Origin: Morella rubra
Lineage: Eukaryota > Streptophyta > Magnoliopsida > Fagales > Myricaceae
Reading direction: 5' to 3'
DNA length: 64,000 nucleotides
Assembly (NCBI GenBank): GCA_003952965.2
Contig: CM025849.1
Coordinates: 11,455,628 to 11,519,627, forward strand
Within the stretch, counting starts at the first letter, position 1. Every line of letters begins with the position of its first letter. A program made the translations under genes and the position numbers. The notes below the pieces were generated by a model that saw nothing but the letters and a program-made list of their open reading frames with translations, was not told the origin of the DNA and did no database searches. Shown here one piece after another: positions 52,540-63,764 of this stretch.

Positions 52540-54190
52540 CAATGGGTGCTCGAGTAATTTTAGAACAAACGCTAATGCTTCTAATTGCGTATCTATATCC
52601 ACATCATCGATTAAAGCACATTTATTAGGTAGTCTATTTCTTATCACATTCATTCCTCCATGAACATCCCATATAGTTGTTTCTCCATCCATGAGGATCT
52701 AAGAAATAAGCTATTTTTTGTAGAGAAACAAGACCATGACTGTTAGTTTCAATTCTAATACAACCAATAAAGCTACTAGCATCAAACCGATAAAAAATTC
52801 TGTCATAAATAACTTCTGCTAGAATTTTCTTACCAACTCCACTCATCCACAAATCCCTACAAAGCCAACTGTTAGGGAATATTTTTAGTTGGCTATACTT
52901 CGTAGGTAAGTGAGTTTTAATTCCTGAGATATTAAGGTGTTTCAAAGCTTCTATGAAGAATGAAGATAGCAGTAAAAACTGAGTTGTTCCTTAAAAATGT
53001 CAAGTCAGCTGGAAGTTAGACGCAAGTTAGACCTAATTGCTATTTGAAGCACTGCTGTAACTGAATTTGGTTAGTCTGTTTCTAACTAAATAGATGACTT
53101 CAAGAAAGACCCAAAAAGTCTCGAAACTTCTACTTTAACCGTGAAACACCCTTAGCATATAACCCCCTTTGATTTTATTATCATTGTTAGCTTAGAAAAA
53201 TTCAAATCTGGAGCTTTGAATGTGAAACCCTCTCTTGAAACTTTCTGCCATTTTTTTGAGCCTTTGTTTGTGTGACTAAGAATGGAGCCTTGAAGATCTA
53301 AACCTTCTCTTTAGGATTCTTAGTTCTATATTGATCACCATTGTTATTTCCCTAAAAGAGATTCAAGACTTTCGAGTTGTTGAAATCTTGAAGGTCCAAG
53401 TGCCATGTTCGTGCATTTGTTGTTGTGAGTTCGCAATGGAGGACAGCAGGTATGAACAGCTAGGTAAAGATAGTTAGCTTTTTGAATGGATGAGAGGTTC
53501 TCAATCCCTGCTATGGAGCAGATCTGAATGTTGTATTTTGGGTAAGAAATCAAGAGTGTTAGACTAGAATTTTAGGTATTCTTGAGTCTATGGATCACCT
53601 TGTATTTCGAGTTTGAAAAGCTAATGAAATCGTTACCCGACCTACGGGCCCAGAGAGTTTTTTTTTCTCTTGGAATTTATTTCCAAGAGATTTTCTCTTC
53701 GTTACCAAAAGATTGGTGTCTTTTGTGGTGATTGATTTGTTAATATTGTTCTTGATTAAGTGTTGATAATCGTGAACAACAAGCTGAATGTTCAGGTGTT
53801 TTTGGTTTTAAAGAATCTTGGATATAGATTCGAAATTACTTGATTCACATTCTGCTTGATTATTTATATTGCTATTAACGTGTGTGTTATAAGGTGTGTG
53901 TTGAAAATTCTGATCAGTATGTAGCCTGTGCAGAATATTCTAGTTAAATTTAAATTGTTGAGAAGGAAAAAGTTGCAGAACCTATTCACCCCTTTCTAAG
54001 TTTAGTTGGTGTTGTATTGAGTCTTAAATCATTCCGTTCACCAACATCATTCAATTCTAGAGCGAGTGAGTTTATCACTTTCTCCACATGGGAGTCTATT
54101 CCAACAAGCTCATTCGAAACATCTAAAGATTTATGATTCAATCCAATTTAATATACTACGAGTTATTTCATGTATAACTGTTGATTTGTG
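52540..54190 (-). pseudogene. TIR-NBS-LRR resistance gene fragment, split by a solo LTR
   Basis: On the minus strand 54180-54046 reads the TIR-NBS linker (NELVGIDSHVEKVINSLALE). Past the LTR, 52869-52700 reads the P-loop zone: VGIC, a stop where the first P-loop glycine-methionine would be, then SGVGKKILAEVIYDRIFYRF; the usual GKTT is GKKI. Then ETNSHGLVSLQK, a frameshift, and a kinase-2-like LIDDVD near 52605. Neither the TIR domain nor the LRRs are visible. Intact members sense pathogen effectors in the cell. This one is dead. Confidence 0.85.
52870..54040 (+). mobile_element. Solo LTR (copia-like), 1171 bp, in the TNL P-loop region
   Basis: CCAAC stands at 52865-52869 and 54041-54045. The insert starts TGTTAGGG and ends CCGTTCA. 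Removing it rejoins the TNL reading ...LELNDVGFVGIC. CCTATTCACCCC near the 3' end is typical of copia LTRs and sets the orientation. Confidence 0.85.
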
Positions 54191-55012
54191 CCTATGAAAA
54201 ATGCAAAAAAAAAATAAAAAAAAAATTCAATCTCTGAGACACATTGACTGCGACATTATATAAATAATATAAAATATTCCAATATTTAACTTTGCTCAAT
54301 ACAAGAAAGAAAGCTCTTCAGATTATGATATGACATGTTAATCCAGGTTTAATTGGATTCGCCGACCATAAGAACCTATATTTTCTTATGACAACAAGAG
54401 TTTAATGGTTCAGCAGTTCTGACTCTTTTTTAGTTTTGGACATTCTAGAATTCACATTATTGTAGTACTTTTCTTTATTTCCTTACATGTTTCTAATAAA
54501 AAAGGGATGTACCAAAATATCAACACAACTTTTCTCGGAATAATACCAACATACAAGGTGCTGAGTACACATCTCAAAGGCCTATGACATTTAAAAGGGG
54601 CACAAAGGTCCATTACAACAATTTCCAAAGCCCTAATGGCCGCAATCTAGTAGGCCTTAAAGGATTTGTGGCTTTATAGGCCCCAACCAAAATGGCTACA
54701 CATACCTCCCACAATATGGCCAAAAGTTGTAAAAACCCAACCCGAATCCACACTCCCAGGACAAATTTTACCCACATCGTAATTAACCAAGGGATCAACG
54801 CCAATAAAATTGTCACCAAGGGATGGTAGAATGTAAATTGTGTTAGCCTGTATTGATTAGAAATGTGAGTTTGTGATTTAGATTTTATAAATAGGTCATT
54901 CTATGTACAAGTTTAATTCACAATTGAGAAGTCAATCTTTTTTTATATATATATAAAAATAAATTCCTATTTGAAACATGAGATTACTATTTTGTTTGAT
55001 CAAGTCAGGCAC
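54191..55012. other. Intergenic, nothing identified
   Basis: AT-rich flanks. A patch at 54560-54790 is less AT-rich, with GGCC-type phrases, and has a hydrophobic minus-strand frame that I cannot assign. Confidence 0.35.
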
Positions 55013-55130
55013 TTTTTTTTTTCCTAAGCAAATTGAAATAGCAGGACTAAACCTGCGGGAGTAGAGGGATTCGACCTGGATCTATCCCTGCCCAAAGGGA
55101 GGAGGTGCCATCTGAGCTAAAGCTCATTGG
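55013..55130 (-). mobile_element. tRNA-derived SINE, 118 bp
   Basis: On the minus strand it starts CCAATGAGCTTTAGCTCAGA, with a box A match TAGCTCAGATGG, a box B-like GGTCGAATCCC about 45 bases on, and a 3' end TTGCTTAGGA plus an A run. Flanks CAAGTCAGGCAC (55001-55012) and CAAATCAGGTAC (55131-55142) form a 12-bp duplication with two mismatches. The layout resembles the plant Au-type tRNA SINEs. Confidence 0.8.
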
Positions 55131-55908
55131 CAAATCAGGTACATGTTTATCTGCACTACGTCCTATAAGACAGCCATATTATCAGAGTAATTGAAACTCG
55201 TACCATATTTTGTTTTTGGGTTGAGGGAACTCGTACCCATAAAGATGGTTCAAGGGAAACAAACTGCGTTTCTTCAATTTACCAAAAAAAAAAAAAATTG
55301 TGTTTCTTCGCCTGGAATGAAATTGTACCCTAAGATTTGTCGAATCCGAGTGAACTTCAGTCAAACATCCCTTTTTTTATCAGCACTTGTAGTCTTTTGC
55401 GCTTTTGCCGACGCTGACATAATGTTTGGTAATAAAATTTTAGTAAAATTTTAGAAGTTAGATAAAAAATTGGAGAGAGAATGAAGAAGTAAGAAAAAAA
55501 TAAAAAAAGTTTGTGAAAAAAATTGGAGATGGAGAAATTTTTGTAATGATATAAAATTTTAGTTTTCTAAACGCTGTCAAAGCTATTGGTTGCCTGGCCC
55601 AAGTCTTTGAAAAGAGTGTACTTTTCATCCACACTCCCAATGCTCTCGATTAGCCTTTTTTTAACTCTGCTCAATGGCTAGAATTTCTTCAGCAAGTTTA
55701 GTATGCAAATTACACGTCTTCTTCCAGGAAGCTGCCAAGGCCAAGTAGTCGCTCATCTAAGTAATCTTTCTTTCTCTCTCTTCTGCGTATGACGAATACC
55801 AGATCGACTTCTCCATATATTTAACTTTAAGGAGAGTTGCCATTACTCCAACTATCTCTAGAAAGTAGTAATCAAGCTCGCCTCACGTTCAGCCATTCAC
55901 CTATACAA
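55131..55908. other. Upstream of the TNL pseudogene
   Basis: No gene. 55420-55575 looks like a small MITE (GTTTGGTAATAAAATTTTAG ... AAATTTTAGTTTTCTAAACG), which is weakly supported. Confidence 0.35.
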
Positions 55909-56576
55909 TGATCTTCGATGTCAAAAGAGCCTCTTCTTCTTTCTCCTCTTCTTTTAGTACCCCATGCTGGAATTATGATGTATTCTTGAGCTTTATGGGG
56001 GAAATGTCCAAAACACTTTTGTTGCTCATCTGGAAAACACTTTGCGTCAAAAAAGGATCAAGACCTACATTGACGACATGTTAAGAAAGGGAGATGATAT
56101 TTCGACTGTGCTTCTTAAAGCCATCAAAGAGTCGAAGATTTCGATCATCGTACTCTCAAAAAACCATGCCTCATCCACATGGTGCTTGTAGGAATTGACG
56201 AAGATTCTCGAGTGTATGGAAACAAAGCAATAAATGGTTCTACTAGTGTTTTTCCAAGTAGATCCTTCAGAAGTATGGAAGCAAACAAAGAGTTTTGAAA
56301 AAGCATTGTCCGATATCGAGAAGAGATTAAAAAATGACAAGAAGGTGCAAAGGTGGAGGGAAGCCCGAACGAAAGTAGCCAATTTGTCTGGGTTCGATTG
56401 GAAGAAAGAAAGGTATTTCCAACTAGATCTTGTTCCTCCATTAAAATTGATTTCTGTTTTTCTGTACCACTACTTTAGGAAATTGTGTATGAATTGGTAA
56501 AGAGACTGCAGTAAGAACCAAGATTGACCGATACGTACGACTCTTTCCGAGTTGTATTTCATGAAAATCATGCTTA

Positions 56577-56804
56577 AATGAAACAGTTTTCAAGATTGCC
56601 ATTGTCATCTTACTAAATCAATGTTGTGCTTTGTATTGCTAGGAAGGAATCTGAATTCATCCACGAAATCGTTCAACAGGTTTCAAGATCAATGAAACAG
56701 TTTTCAAGATTGTCGTTGTCATCTTACTAAATCAATGTTATGCTTTGTATTGCTAGGAAGGAATCTGAATTCATGCACGAAATCGTTCAACAGGTTTCAA
56801 GATC
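56577..56804 (+). repeat. 114-bp tandem duplication over an intron-exon border
   Basis: AATGAAACAGTTTTCAAGAT begins both copies (56577 and 56691). Each copy ends in GTTTCAAGATCA and contains the intron 3' end TTGCTAG and the first exon bases GAAGGAATCTGAATTCAT. Only a few substitutions separate the copies, so the event is recent. It doubles the splice acceptor of the NB-ARC exon. Confidence 0.92.
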
Positions 56805-59239
56805 AACAGCATGGCGTAAATGCTTAAACGTTGCCAAGTTTCTAATTGGAATAAAGTCACGCGTCCAAGACATTTGTTTCGCTTTTGAGCATTCAAAGCC
56901 ACGATATGGTACAGATAGTAGGGATCTGTGGAATCGGTGGGATTTGTAAGACAACAGTTGCTAAAGCAGTCTACAACTCGATTGCTTATCACTTTGATGG
57001 CAGTTGTTTCTTTTAGACATTAAAAGCATTTCTAAAACAGAGAATGGCATTGCACGTCTACAAGAGAAACTTCTATCTGAGATTTTAGAGGATTCGACTT
57101 TCAAAGTTGATAACAAAGATCAAGGGATGAATGAGATAAAGAATAGACTTTGCTTTAAAAAGGTTCTTTTAATTCTCGATGATGTGGACGAGTCAAAACA
57201 ATTACGAAAACTAGTTGGAGCATGTGATTGGTTTGGTTTGGGAAGTACAATCATCGTAACAACAAGAGCTAAGCATTTACTCAATAAGCATGGAGTTGAT
57301 TTACTGTACATGGCACAGGAATTGGATCACAACGAAGCTTTTCAACTCTTGACTTGGCATGCCTTCCATCGAGACAAACCTGATAATGATTTTGTGAAAG
57401 TCACAAAAGATGTATTGGGTTATGCGAAGGGTCTTCCGCTAGTATTAACAGTACTAGGTTCAAATCTATATGCCAGTGACATGCAACAATGGTGAAGTGC
57501 ATTGGAAAGCTACAAAGAAATTCCTTGTTCCGATATCCATGAGACACTTACAATAAGTTATAATAGATTGGATGATTGAGCAAAGAAAACTTTCCTGGAC
57601 ATTGCATGTCTCCTAACAGGAGTTGATGTAGATTATGTCGTTACAATATTGGACAATTGTCACTTCTACGTCAAGAAGCTTATAGATAAATATCTCAGTA
57701 GTGTTGAAGTCAAGACATTGAGGATGCACGATTTGCTACGAGATATGGGTGGAGAAGTTGTTCGATAAGAATCAAACGTACCTGGTGAACGCAGTAGATT
57801 GTAGTTTTATCATGACATTCAGCATGTATTGGAAGATAATACAGTAAGTCAATTTCTTGATTTTATTTTTATAATTTTGTTCTTAATTTTTAGGAGTGAA
57901 ACCTCGCTAATACAAAATACTTCTATTTACATAAAAATGGTGAAATGAAATTGTATGCACACATGCATACACACATAAGCATATATGAACTGAACTCATC
58001 ATGCCTACCTTTTCTTTATTCTATTCTGAGAAAAAAACATGGTTCTAACAAGTATAATGTCTTGCTAATTCTGTCCAATGAAAATCAGGAGATTCATATG
58101 TGAGTATAGGGGAAAACAAACGTAAGTTTCGATACTAGGAATCTGATTTCTTACTTTGGATTTTCGAATTATAATCAATGAAATTTGCTCATCTTGAAAA
58201 TAGTAGAAAGACAAATAACCTATAAATTAAGCTAGACGGACGTTGTTAATTTCCTTTTTGCTGAGTGCAATAACTAACCATCAATTAAAAATTATAATTC
58301 TAGCAAGCACGCATTTAACTATGAAAAACTTCATTAAATTTGATTTTGCTGGCATACTTATTTCATTGTCTTATTAGGGAACAAACAAAGTGGAAGGCAT
58401 AGTACTAGAGTTGCCAGAACCAGACTTGAAACACTTGAGTTCTAAAGTCTTCAGAAAGATGATGAGGCTCAGACTATTTATAAATCGTAATGCATGCTTT
58501 TCTGAAGTACCAAATTTTCTGTCTAATGAGCTAAGAGTGCTCTCTTGGCCGAACTATCCTCTGCAAGATCTACCATCGAATTTTCGAGAAGAGAAACTTG
58601 TTGCACTTAATATGCATCACAGCCTCATCAAAGAATTTAAGGCCGGATCTTTTAAGGTAAAATTTTGCTTCCAATATTTCCCTCTGATCTGAACTATATA
58701 TGCTTTAATTCATGCTAAGTTCTTCCTATTCTTTTTCTTCCTTTTTTCAGAACTTGACATATATGAATTTTCGGGACTGTAAATTCCTGCAAGAAATCCC
58801 GGATCTTTCAAGTGACAAAAATTTGACACGTTTAAGACTTGATAGATGCATAAACTTGGTGGAGGTTCATCATTCTGTTGGATTCCTTGAGAAACTTGAA
58901 GTTTTGTCGCTTGTAGACTGCTCTAGTCTTTTACATTTTCCCAGACGCCTCGAGTTGCCATTCTTATCAGCACTTAGACTCAGTGGTTGCTTTAAGGCTC
59001 GAGTACTTTCCTGAAATCGGATGCAAAATGAAAAATTTAGAGTTCATTGAGTTAGAATGCAATGGCACCAATGAATTGCCTTCATCCTTTGGGTTTCTCA
59101 CAGGACTCACAGCTTTGAATCTTTCCGAGTGCAAAAATCTTATCCATCTTCCAAGTAGCATTTTTCAGATGCCAAATCTATCGAGTATTTCGATATCTGG
59201 TTGTCGAAACCTTAAAAGGATTGGAAATGAATTGGAGTA

Positions 59240-59937
59240 CGTAAGAAATAAAAATTTTTAAACTTAAAAAAATTTAAACTGAGATAAGTGAGACAAGATT
59301 TTAAGTGGTTCGGTCATTGACCTACATCCACTGTTGAAAGGCCCAACTGGGCATTCGGTTTTCTCACTTATATTCAAAAGTTACATTGAGACTTTATTTA
59401 TAAGCCATTGATTTTAATTGCCCACATTGCTTTAGCAATGTGGGACTTTACATTTTTCAACACTCCCCCACAAACTCAAGGTACCCACCTTGAGTTTGGA
59501 CTTACAAAAAGGAAAATAAAGTCGCCGGACTCTGCCGGATGATCGTCGGGCTCTTGCCGGACGGTTGCCAGACTTTGCCGGATGGTTGTCGGGTCACCAG
59601 ATGGTCGCCGGACTCTGCCGTACGGTTACCGGGCTCTGCCGGATGATCATCGGACTCTTGCCGGATGGTTGCCGGATGGTTGACTCTGCCGATGGTTGAC
59701 GGATCTGCCGCTGATACCATGTAAGAAATAAAAATTTTTAAACTTAAAAAAATTAAACTGAGATAAGTGAGACAGATTTTAAGTGGTTCGGTCATTGACC
59801 TACATCCACTGTTGAAGGCCCAACTGGGCATTCGGTTTTCACTTATATTCAAAAGGTTACATTGAGGCTTTATTTATAAGCCATTGGTTTAATTGCCCAC
59901 ATTGTTTTAGCAATGCGGGACTTTACATTTTTCAACA
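59240..59937 (-). mobile_element. Complete TRIM retrotransposon, 698 bp, in the TNL LRR region
   Basis: Two near-identical LTRs at 59240-59462 (223 bp) and 59720-59937 (218 bp), with GAGTA on both sides (59235-59239, 59938-59942). On the minus strand the LTR is TGTTGAAAAATG...TTTCTTACA. The primer-binding site TGGTATCAG (59719-59711) abuts the upstream LTR and fits initiator tRNA-Met. A purine-rich GTGGGGGAG precedes the downstream LTR. The 257-bp core has no gene and contains a CTCTGCCGGATGGTTGCC-type minisatellite. One LTR terminus is mutated (CG for TG on the plus side). Confidence 0.93.
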
Positions 59938-61025
59938 GAGTATAATGGAGAATGTTCTGCAAGTGCATCAGCATTGGAAAATAAGATTTCATCAGCTGCA
60001 AAATCAACACTCCCATTGCCGTTGCTGGGTTTATCCTTTATTCCTGAGTATCCCAAATCTGATCTTTCAGATCTCTTAGTGGAATTCGGTTCTACCTCCA
60101 GATTTCAGATCTATCAAGAAGTGATATAGTCAGGCTTCATGCAAGCATCAAAAGATTGGATGGAGGATACTTCATTTGCAATCTTGCCACCAACTTTAAG
60201 AAATTGCAGAACTTCCACCAAACATAATGGCTGTATATGCTGAAGGATGCAACTCATTGGAAAGTTTTCCGGAAGTAGTAAAAAGATTTGAATCCAGTAC
60301 AAGCGACTCTCAAAAGCTAAACTGGATTGACTTGTCCGGATGCCACAAAATGCATTTGAATATAGAGAATCATGTACCAAAACCAGATTCTGATCAGGTC
60401 TCTCTCTCTCTCTCTGCTCTCATGTTTGCATTAGTGTGTGCCTTGACTTATAGATACTATTTTGAAAAATTGATGATATATTCGCTTAACAGAGTTGCTA
60501 CCACCATTCATGGGGCATCGCATTTCCAGGAAATAGGATTCCAGACTGCTTCAGCCTCTGTAAGGGGACAGAAACCCAAATTCATATAAAATACAAATGG
60601 AAAGGAAGGATGCGGCTAAGATCAAGGGCATTGTCGTATGTGTTGTCATTCCACCCGTTTCTCATGCCTATCTAGACCATCCCACGGCTAGCTTTGTCAT
60701 CAAGGGTAAAGGATTCAAATCGGTTCGTCGACCAAGAGGATTCGAAACAAGGGGCTCAGATCATGTATGGCTAGAGTACTTGGAGCTAGAACCTTGTAAG
60801 CGATAATGGGATCGAGAGGACGAAGGCGAAGCCTGTGATTTACGGATTTCCTTCACTTGTTATACAAAGGCATCATTGATCCTTAAAAAGTTTGGAGTCT
60901 ATTTGGTACCCAAAATGAAGACAGTGCGGAATATCATCCACGGATGCACCATGATGTTGTCCATGTCCATGGAGAAGATACTGAAAATCGAGGAGGAAAG
61001 AGGCTTTGGTATCACAAAATTTTGA

Positions 61026-61126
61026 CAAGATTCTAGAAAATTTGGGCATTCTGTGAAAATTGAGGGAGATTGAAATTTTGAGGTTTGTTTGGTTAAATTT
61101 TTGGTTTTACGTTTGTGAGAAAGTGG

Positions 61127-61172
<46 letters not shown>

Positions 61173-61608
61173 TTTTATGAATATTTTACATTTGTAATTT
61201 TAGGTTGCCTAAGGCCCCCACCCCCAACAAGGTCCCATAAAAATTCTAATAAAAACAACAATTTGGGTAGTACATGAAAATATTTTTAGAGTCAATAATG
61301 TAAAATGCATATGTAATTAAGTGAAACTAAAGACACATTTTCTATGTTGACATTCTTATCAATATAGAGCAAGTATTTTAACAGTATATACATTAAAGCA
61401 GTATTTTATATTTGTTGAAGCTATAACAAAAAAAATGATTTAGTACCATTACTAACAATTTGTAATTACATTAGATTTATCATATTACTGTATTATTTTA
61501 GAAAAAGCATAAGATTAAGGGGGTGGCCGACCTCTTCATCGTCTTCAAGAGGACTGTCATAGGATTGGAGACAATGTATATTACAGAGAGGAAAGAAAGG
61601 GACCAAAC
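61026..61608. other. Region between the TNL pseudogene and the zinc-protein gene
   Basis: It contains the A run and AT-rich DNA. The 3' untranslated region of the minus-strand gene ends somewhere near 61450-61600. Confidence 0.4.
61127..61168. repeat. 42-base A run
   Basis: An uninterrupted homopolymer just downstream of the TNL pseudogene. No flanking duplication was found, so a retroposed tail is unproven. Assembly length may be unreliable. Confidence 0.8.
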
Positions 61609-62366
61609 TTAACCAGAGAAGAATCGTTTCCACGACTGCCATGGGAGAAACCCACCTGAAAGATAAAGATGGATTCAGACATAAACTGCTGGCCACAAAC
61701 TGCAGAAAGAAAACCCTGTACAGAAACAGAGCAACAGAGCATACCACATCCGGGGCATCGAAAATACTCCTTGTCTCTCAGAACCAACCCTGATCCTCCA
61801 CACACCTCGCATCTTCTCTGTGCTATCTGGAAAATAGCCGAAATAAGACAGAACAAAGATCAATATGTTTTTAGTTTTTGCTTCCATTGCAAAGCTTTGA
61901 CAGTTCTTTTTCCATTAACGTAGTCCAAATATCTGCTTACTATTCTTTTGCCGAACTCAATTCCTGCCACCACGAAAGGTGTAACCCCGGCTGCACAAAA
62001 GAAACCACTCTGTCACTTATAAGATGCAGAAAAGAATCCACTAGATTATGTGGGTAAATTTAGCGAATTATTAGAAATCCCAATATTATTTTGACCGTAG
62101 AGCACAACACTGACGATTTTATTACCAGCGGCACCCACAGCTATTTGCCATGTGACCACGACTCCCGTTGGACTTGTCACCGCCGAAACATCCTGAATCA
62201 CTGAAGTCCTGGTCGTCAATCTTCGATTTCCAGCCGAACGGGTGCAGCTTTTCTGTGAAGTAAGGATGGGATGGGGTTTTCCTGCTTTGGTTGCAAAGGG
62301 AGAGTGCTTTGCGGTTGGAGCTGTACGCACAAACGATGAAGAAACTGAAGGGCCTAAGGTTTCCAT
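61609..62366 (-). CDS. Small plastid-type DnaJ-like zinc-finger protein, 4 exons
   Basis: Minus-strand exons 62366-62126, 61990-61941, 61826-61745, 61655-61609. All are GT-AG with agreeing phases and give 139 residues. Exon 1 encodes a Ser/Thr/Lys/Arg-rich N terminus (METLGPSVSSSFVRTAPTA), poor in acidic residues, as in chloroplast transit peptides. The conserved core reads GVTPFVVAGIEFGKRIIAQ, then CEVCGGSGLV and CPGCGG, two CxxC-type pairs as in half of a DnaJ cysteine-rich domain. It ends FLPWQSWKRFFSG. It has no J domain, so it is not a co-chaperone of the classical kind. Such proteins in plastids serve in thiol or assembly functions (inference). I recall close relatives across land plants but cannot name the gene with certainty. 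The frame is intact and it lies tail-to-tail with the TNL pseudogene. Confidence 0.85.
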
Positions 62367-62851
62367 TGCCGAATAGTGGGGAAGGCTGGCAGAGAAGCTG
62401 AACCACAGGGTGCAGGTGCAGAAGTGGATTGTCTACCGTTAAATTGGGCCACGTTGGCTATGTTTGGTCCGATTACATTGGTAGCGTCTCTTGGTCTGCT
62501 TTTCCGTTTCGACCAGAGTAGTTTTATTAGATTTGGTAAGAAAATAGTGAAAAGTGAAATTTTATGGTAGTCACGAAAAAGTTCAGAGTTTTAAGTTGAG
62601 CGAACTTTCCCATGTAATGGATATAGTAGAGCTATTTAAGTATCCGCCTCCACAGCCTGGCAGGACAACAAATGTCTCTGATGACATGTTTAGATAAGCA
62701 AAATCAGAGGAAAATACAAATGGGCAAACGAGCGATGGATTGGGCTGCCTAATTAATAGCTGAAGGATCTCTGAGGTGGCTAGCCGTAGAGTTTCTGTTT
62801 CGTTCCTTGAAGCAGTTTTCGAATCACCAATTGTGCTAAGGAGCATATGAG

Positions 62852-63130
62852 TTACAGAAACATAGGAGAGTTTAAAGTGCATCCAGCATCCATCAGCATT
62901 TTTTCTAGTTTTCTAATTCCTTCCTTAAGAGTGCTATTTCTGACCTCTTCCATGTGAAGAGCTATTTCTGACCCAAAACAATTTCCGCCAATCAGTGATC
63001 TTCTGGAAGGATTAATGTAGAGTAGAAAAATAGCAGCTTCTTGGTTTACTACTAAGAGTTCAAGTTCCATATGGTTGTGACCTACCTTGTCCATAGACTT
63101 TACTTTTTTCTTCCGACCCTTGGATTCCAT
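62852..63130 (-). CDS. Unrecognised open frame, 92 residues
   Basis: An uninterrupted frame starting MESKGRKKKVK with a Lys-rich N terminus and an amphipathic IRKLEKMLMDAG segment near the C terminus. No splice context, promoter or family match was recognised. It could be an exon fragment of a decayed gene. It is kept only because composition and length are a little better than the surrounding chance frames. Confidence 0.15.
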   Translation of the reverse strand: MESKGRKKKVKSMDKVGHNHMELELLVVNQEAAIFLLYINPSRRSLIGGNCFGSEIALHMEEVRNSTLKEGIRKLEKMLMDAGCTLNSPMFL

Positions 63131-63764
63131 TAGAAGAATGTTATGGTGCTTTCAACATTAGGATGATGTTGAGCACATAACTGCGATAAATTGGCATTGC
63201 CTTTCCCAGTAAATGGGGTCAAAATGAACTACAAACTCTGATGTCTGATGATAAAAAGCCACTCATTTCCATGAAGCATGATACAGTATATTGCTATGGT
63301 ACCCACGAACTGTTATTTGACTTTCTCTCCTTTGCACATTGACATTTTTCTTTTATTAGGTTACTCTTATATATAATATATATATTATATATATATATAT
63401 CAACATTCTCAAATTCAAGCTTCCTGATGACTCTGCTAGTTGGCTTCTTGACTTTGTGCTATTTCAACAGTATTACCAACCATTTTTTTCTTGAATCATT
63501 CTGTTATACTGAATCCTAAAGTCTTACGACAGGATTATCTCGGAATATTTTCTATGACACAAGCTTAATTAATTCAAACCAGGATAATTTCCTTCCAAGA
63601 TATTTACTTTGGCTGTTGGAATAAAGATGTCAAATGTCCTGATTGTCAAGATATTGCTAGAAAGGTTTGACTTATATACTAAATGCCAAGTTGAGGTGGT
63701 TTATACATAGGAAAATGATTGCACCTAAACTTCTCTAACTTCCTCTACCTCAAACACCTCATTA
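63131..63764. other. AT-rich intergenic DNA
   Basis: No gene seen. It contains a (TA)n tract near 63369-63400. Confidence 0.4.

Larger units (their letters stand above)
55909..61025 (+). pseudogene. TIR-NBS-LRR (TNL) resistance pseudogene with C-terminal post-LRR domain
   Basis: Intracellular immune receptor type. TIR exon about 55909-56415: NYDVFLSFMGE, then a one-base frame change near 56005, AIKESKISIIVLSKNHASST, and stops at 56189 and near 56231. NB-ARC exon from about 56759: GICGIGGICKTT (P-loop Gly to Cys, near 56917-56952), a frameshift near 57012, kinase-2 LLILDDVD, GLPL, stops at 57493 and 57578, and MHD in LRMHDLLRDMG near 57724. LRR exons: about 58380-58655 and 58751-59239, with a frameshift near 58998. 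The LRR region resumes after the TRIM at 59943 with NIMAVYAEGCNSLESFPEVV near 60222. The post-LRR (C-JID type) region is near 60525-61025 in shifted frames. Domain order is complete, but at least four disruptions make it non-functional. It may still be transcribed. Confidence 0.9.

Noticed and set aside
55061..55125. Functional tRNA gene on the minus strand
   Set aside because: Box A and a box B-like element are present, but no cloverleaf forms and the A tail and flanking duplication mark a SINE.
61127..61168. Poly(A) tail of a processed pseudogene
   Set aside because: No flanking duplication and no intronless gene copy next to it.
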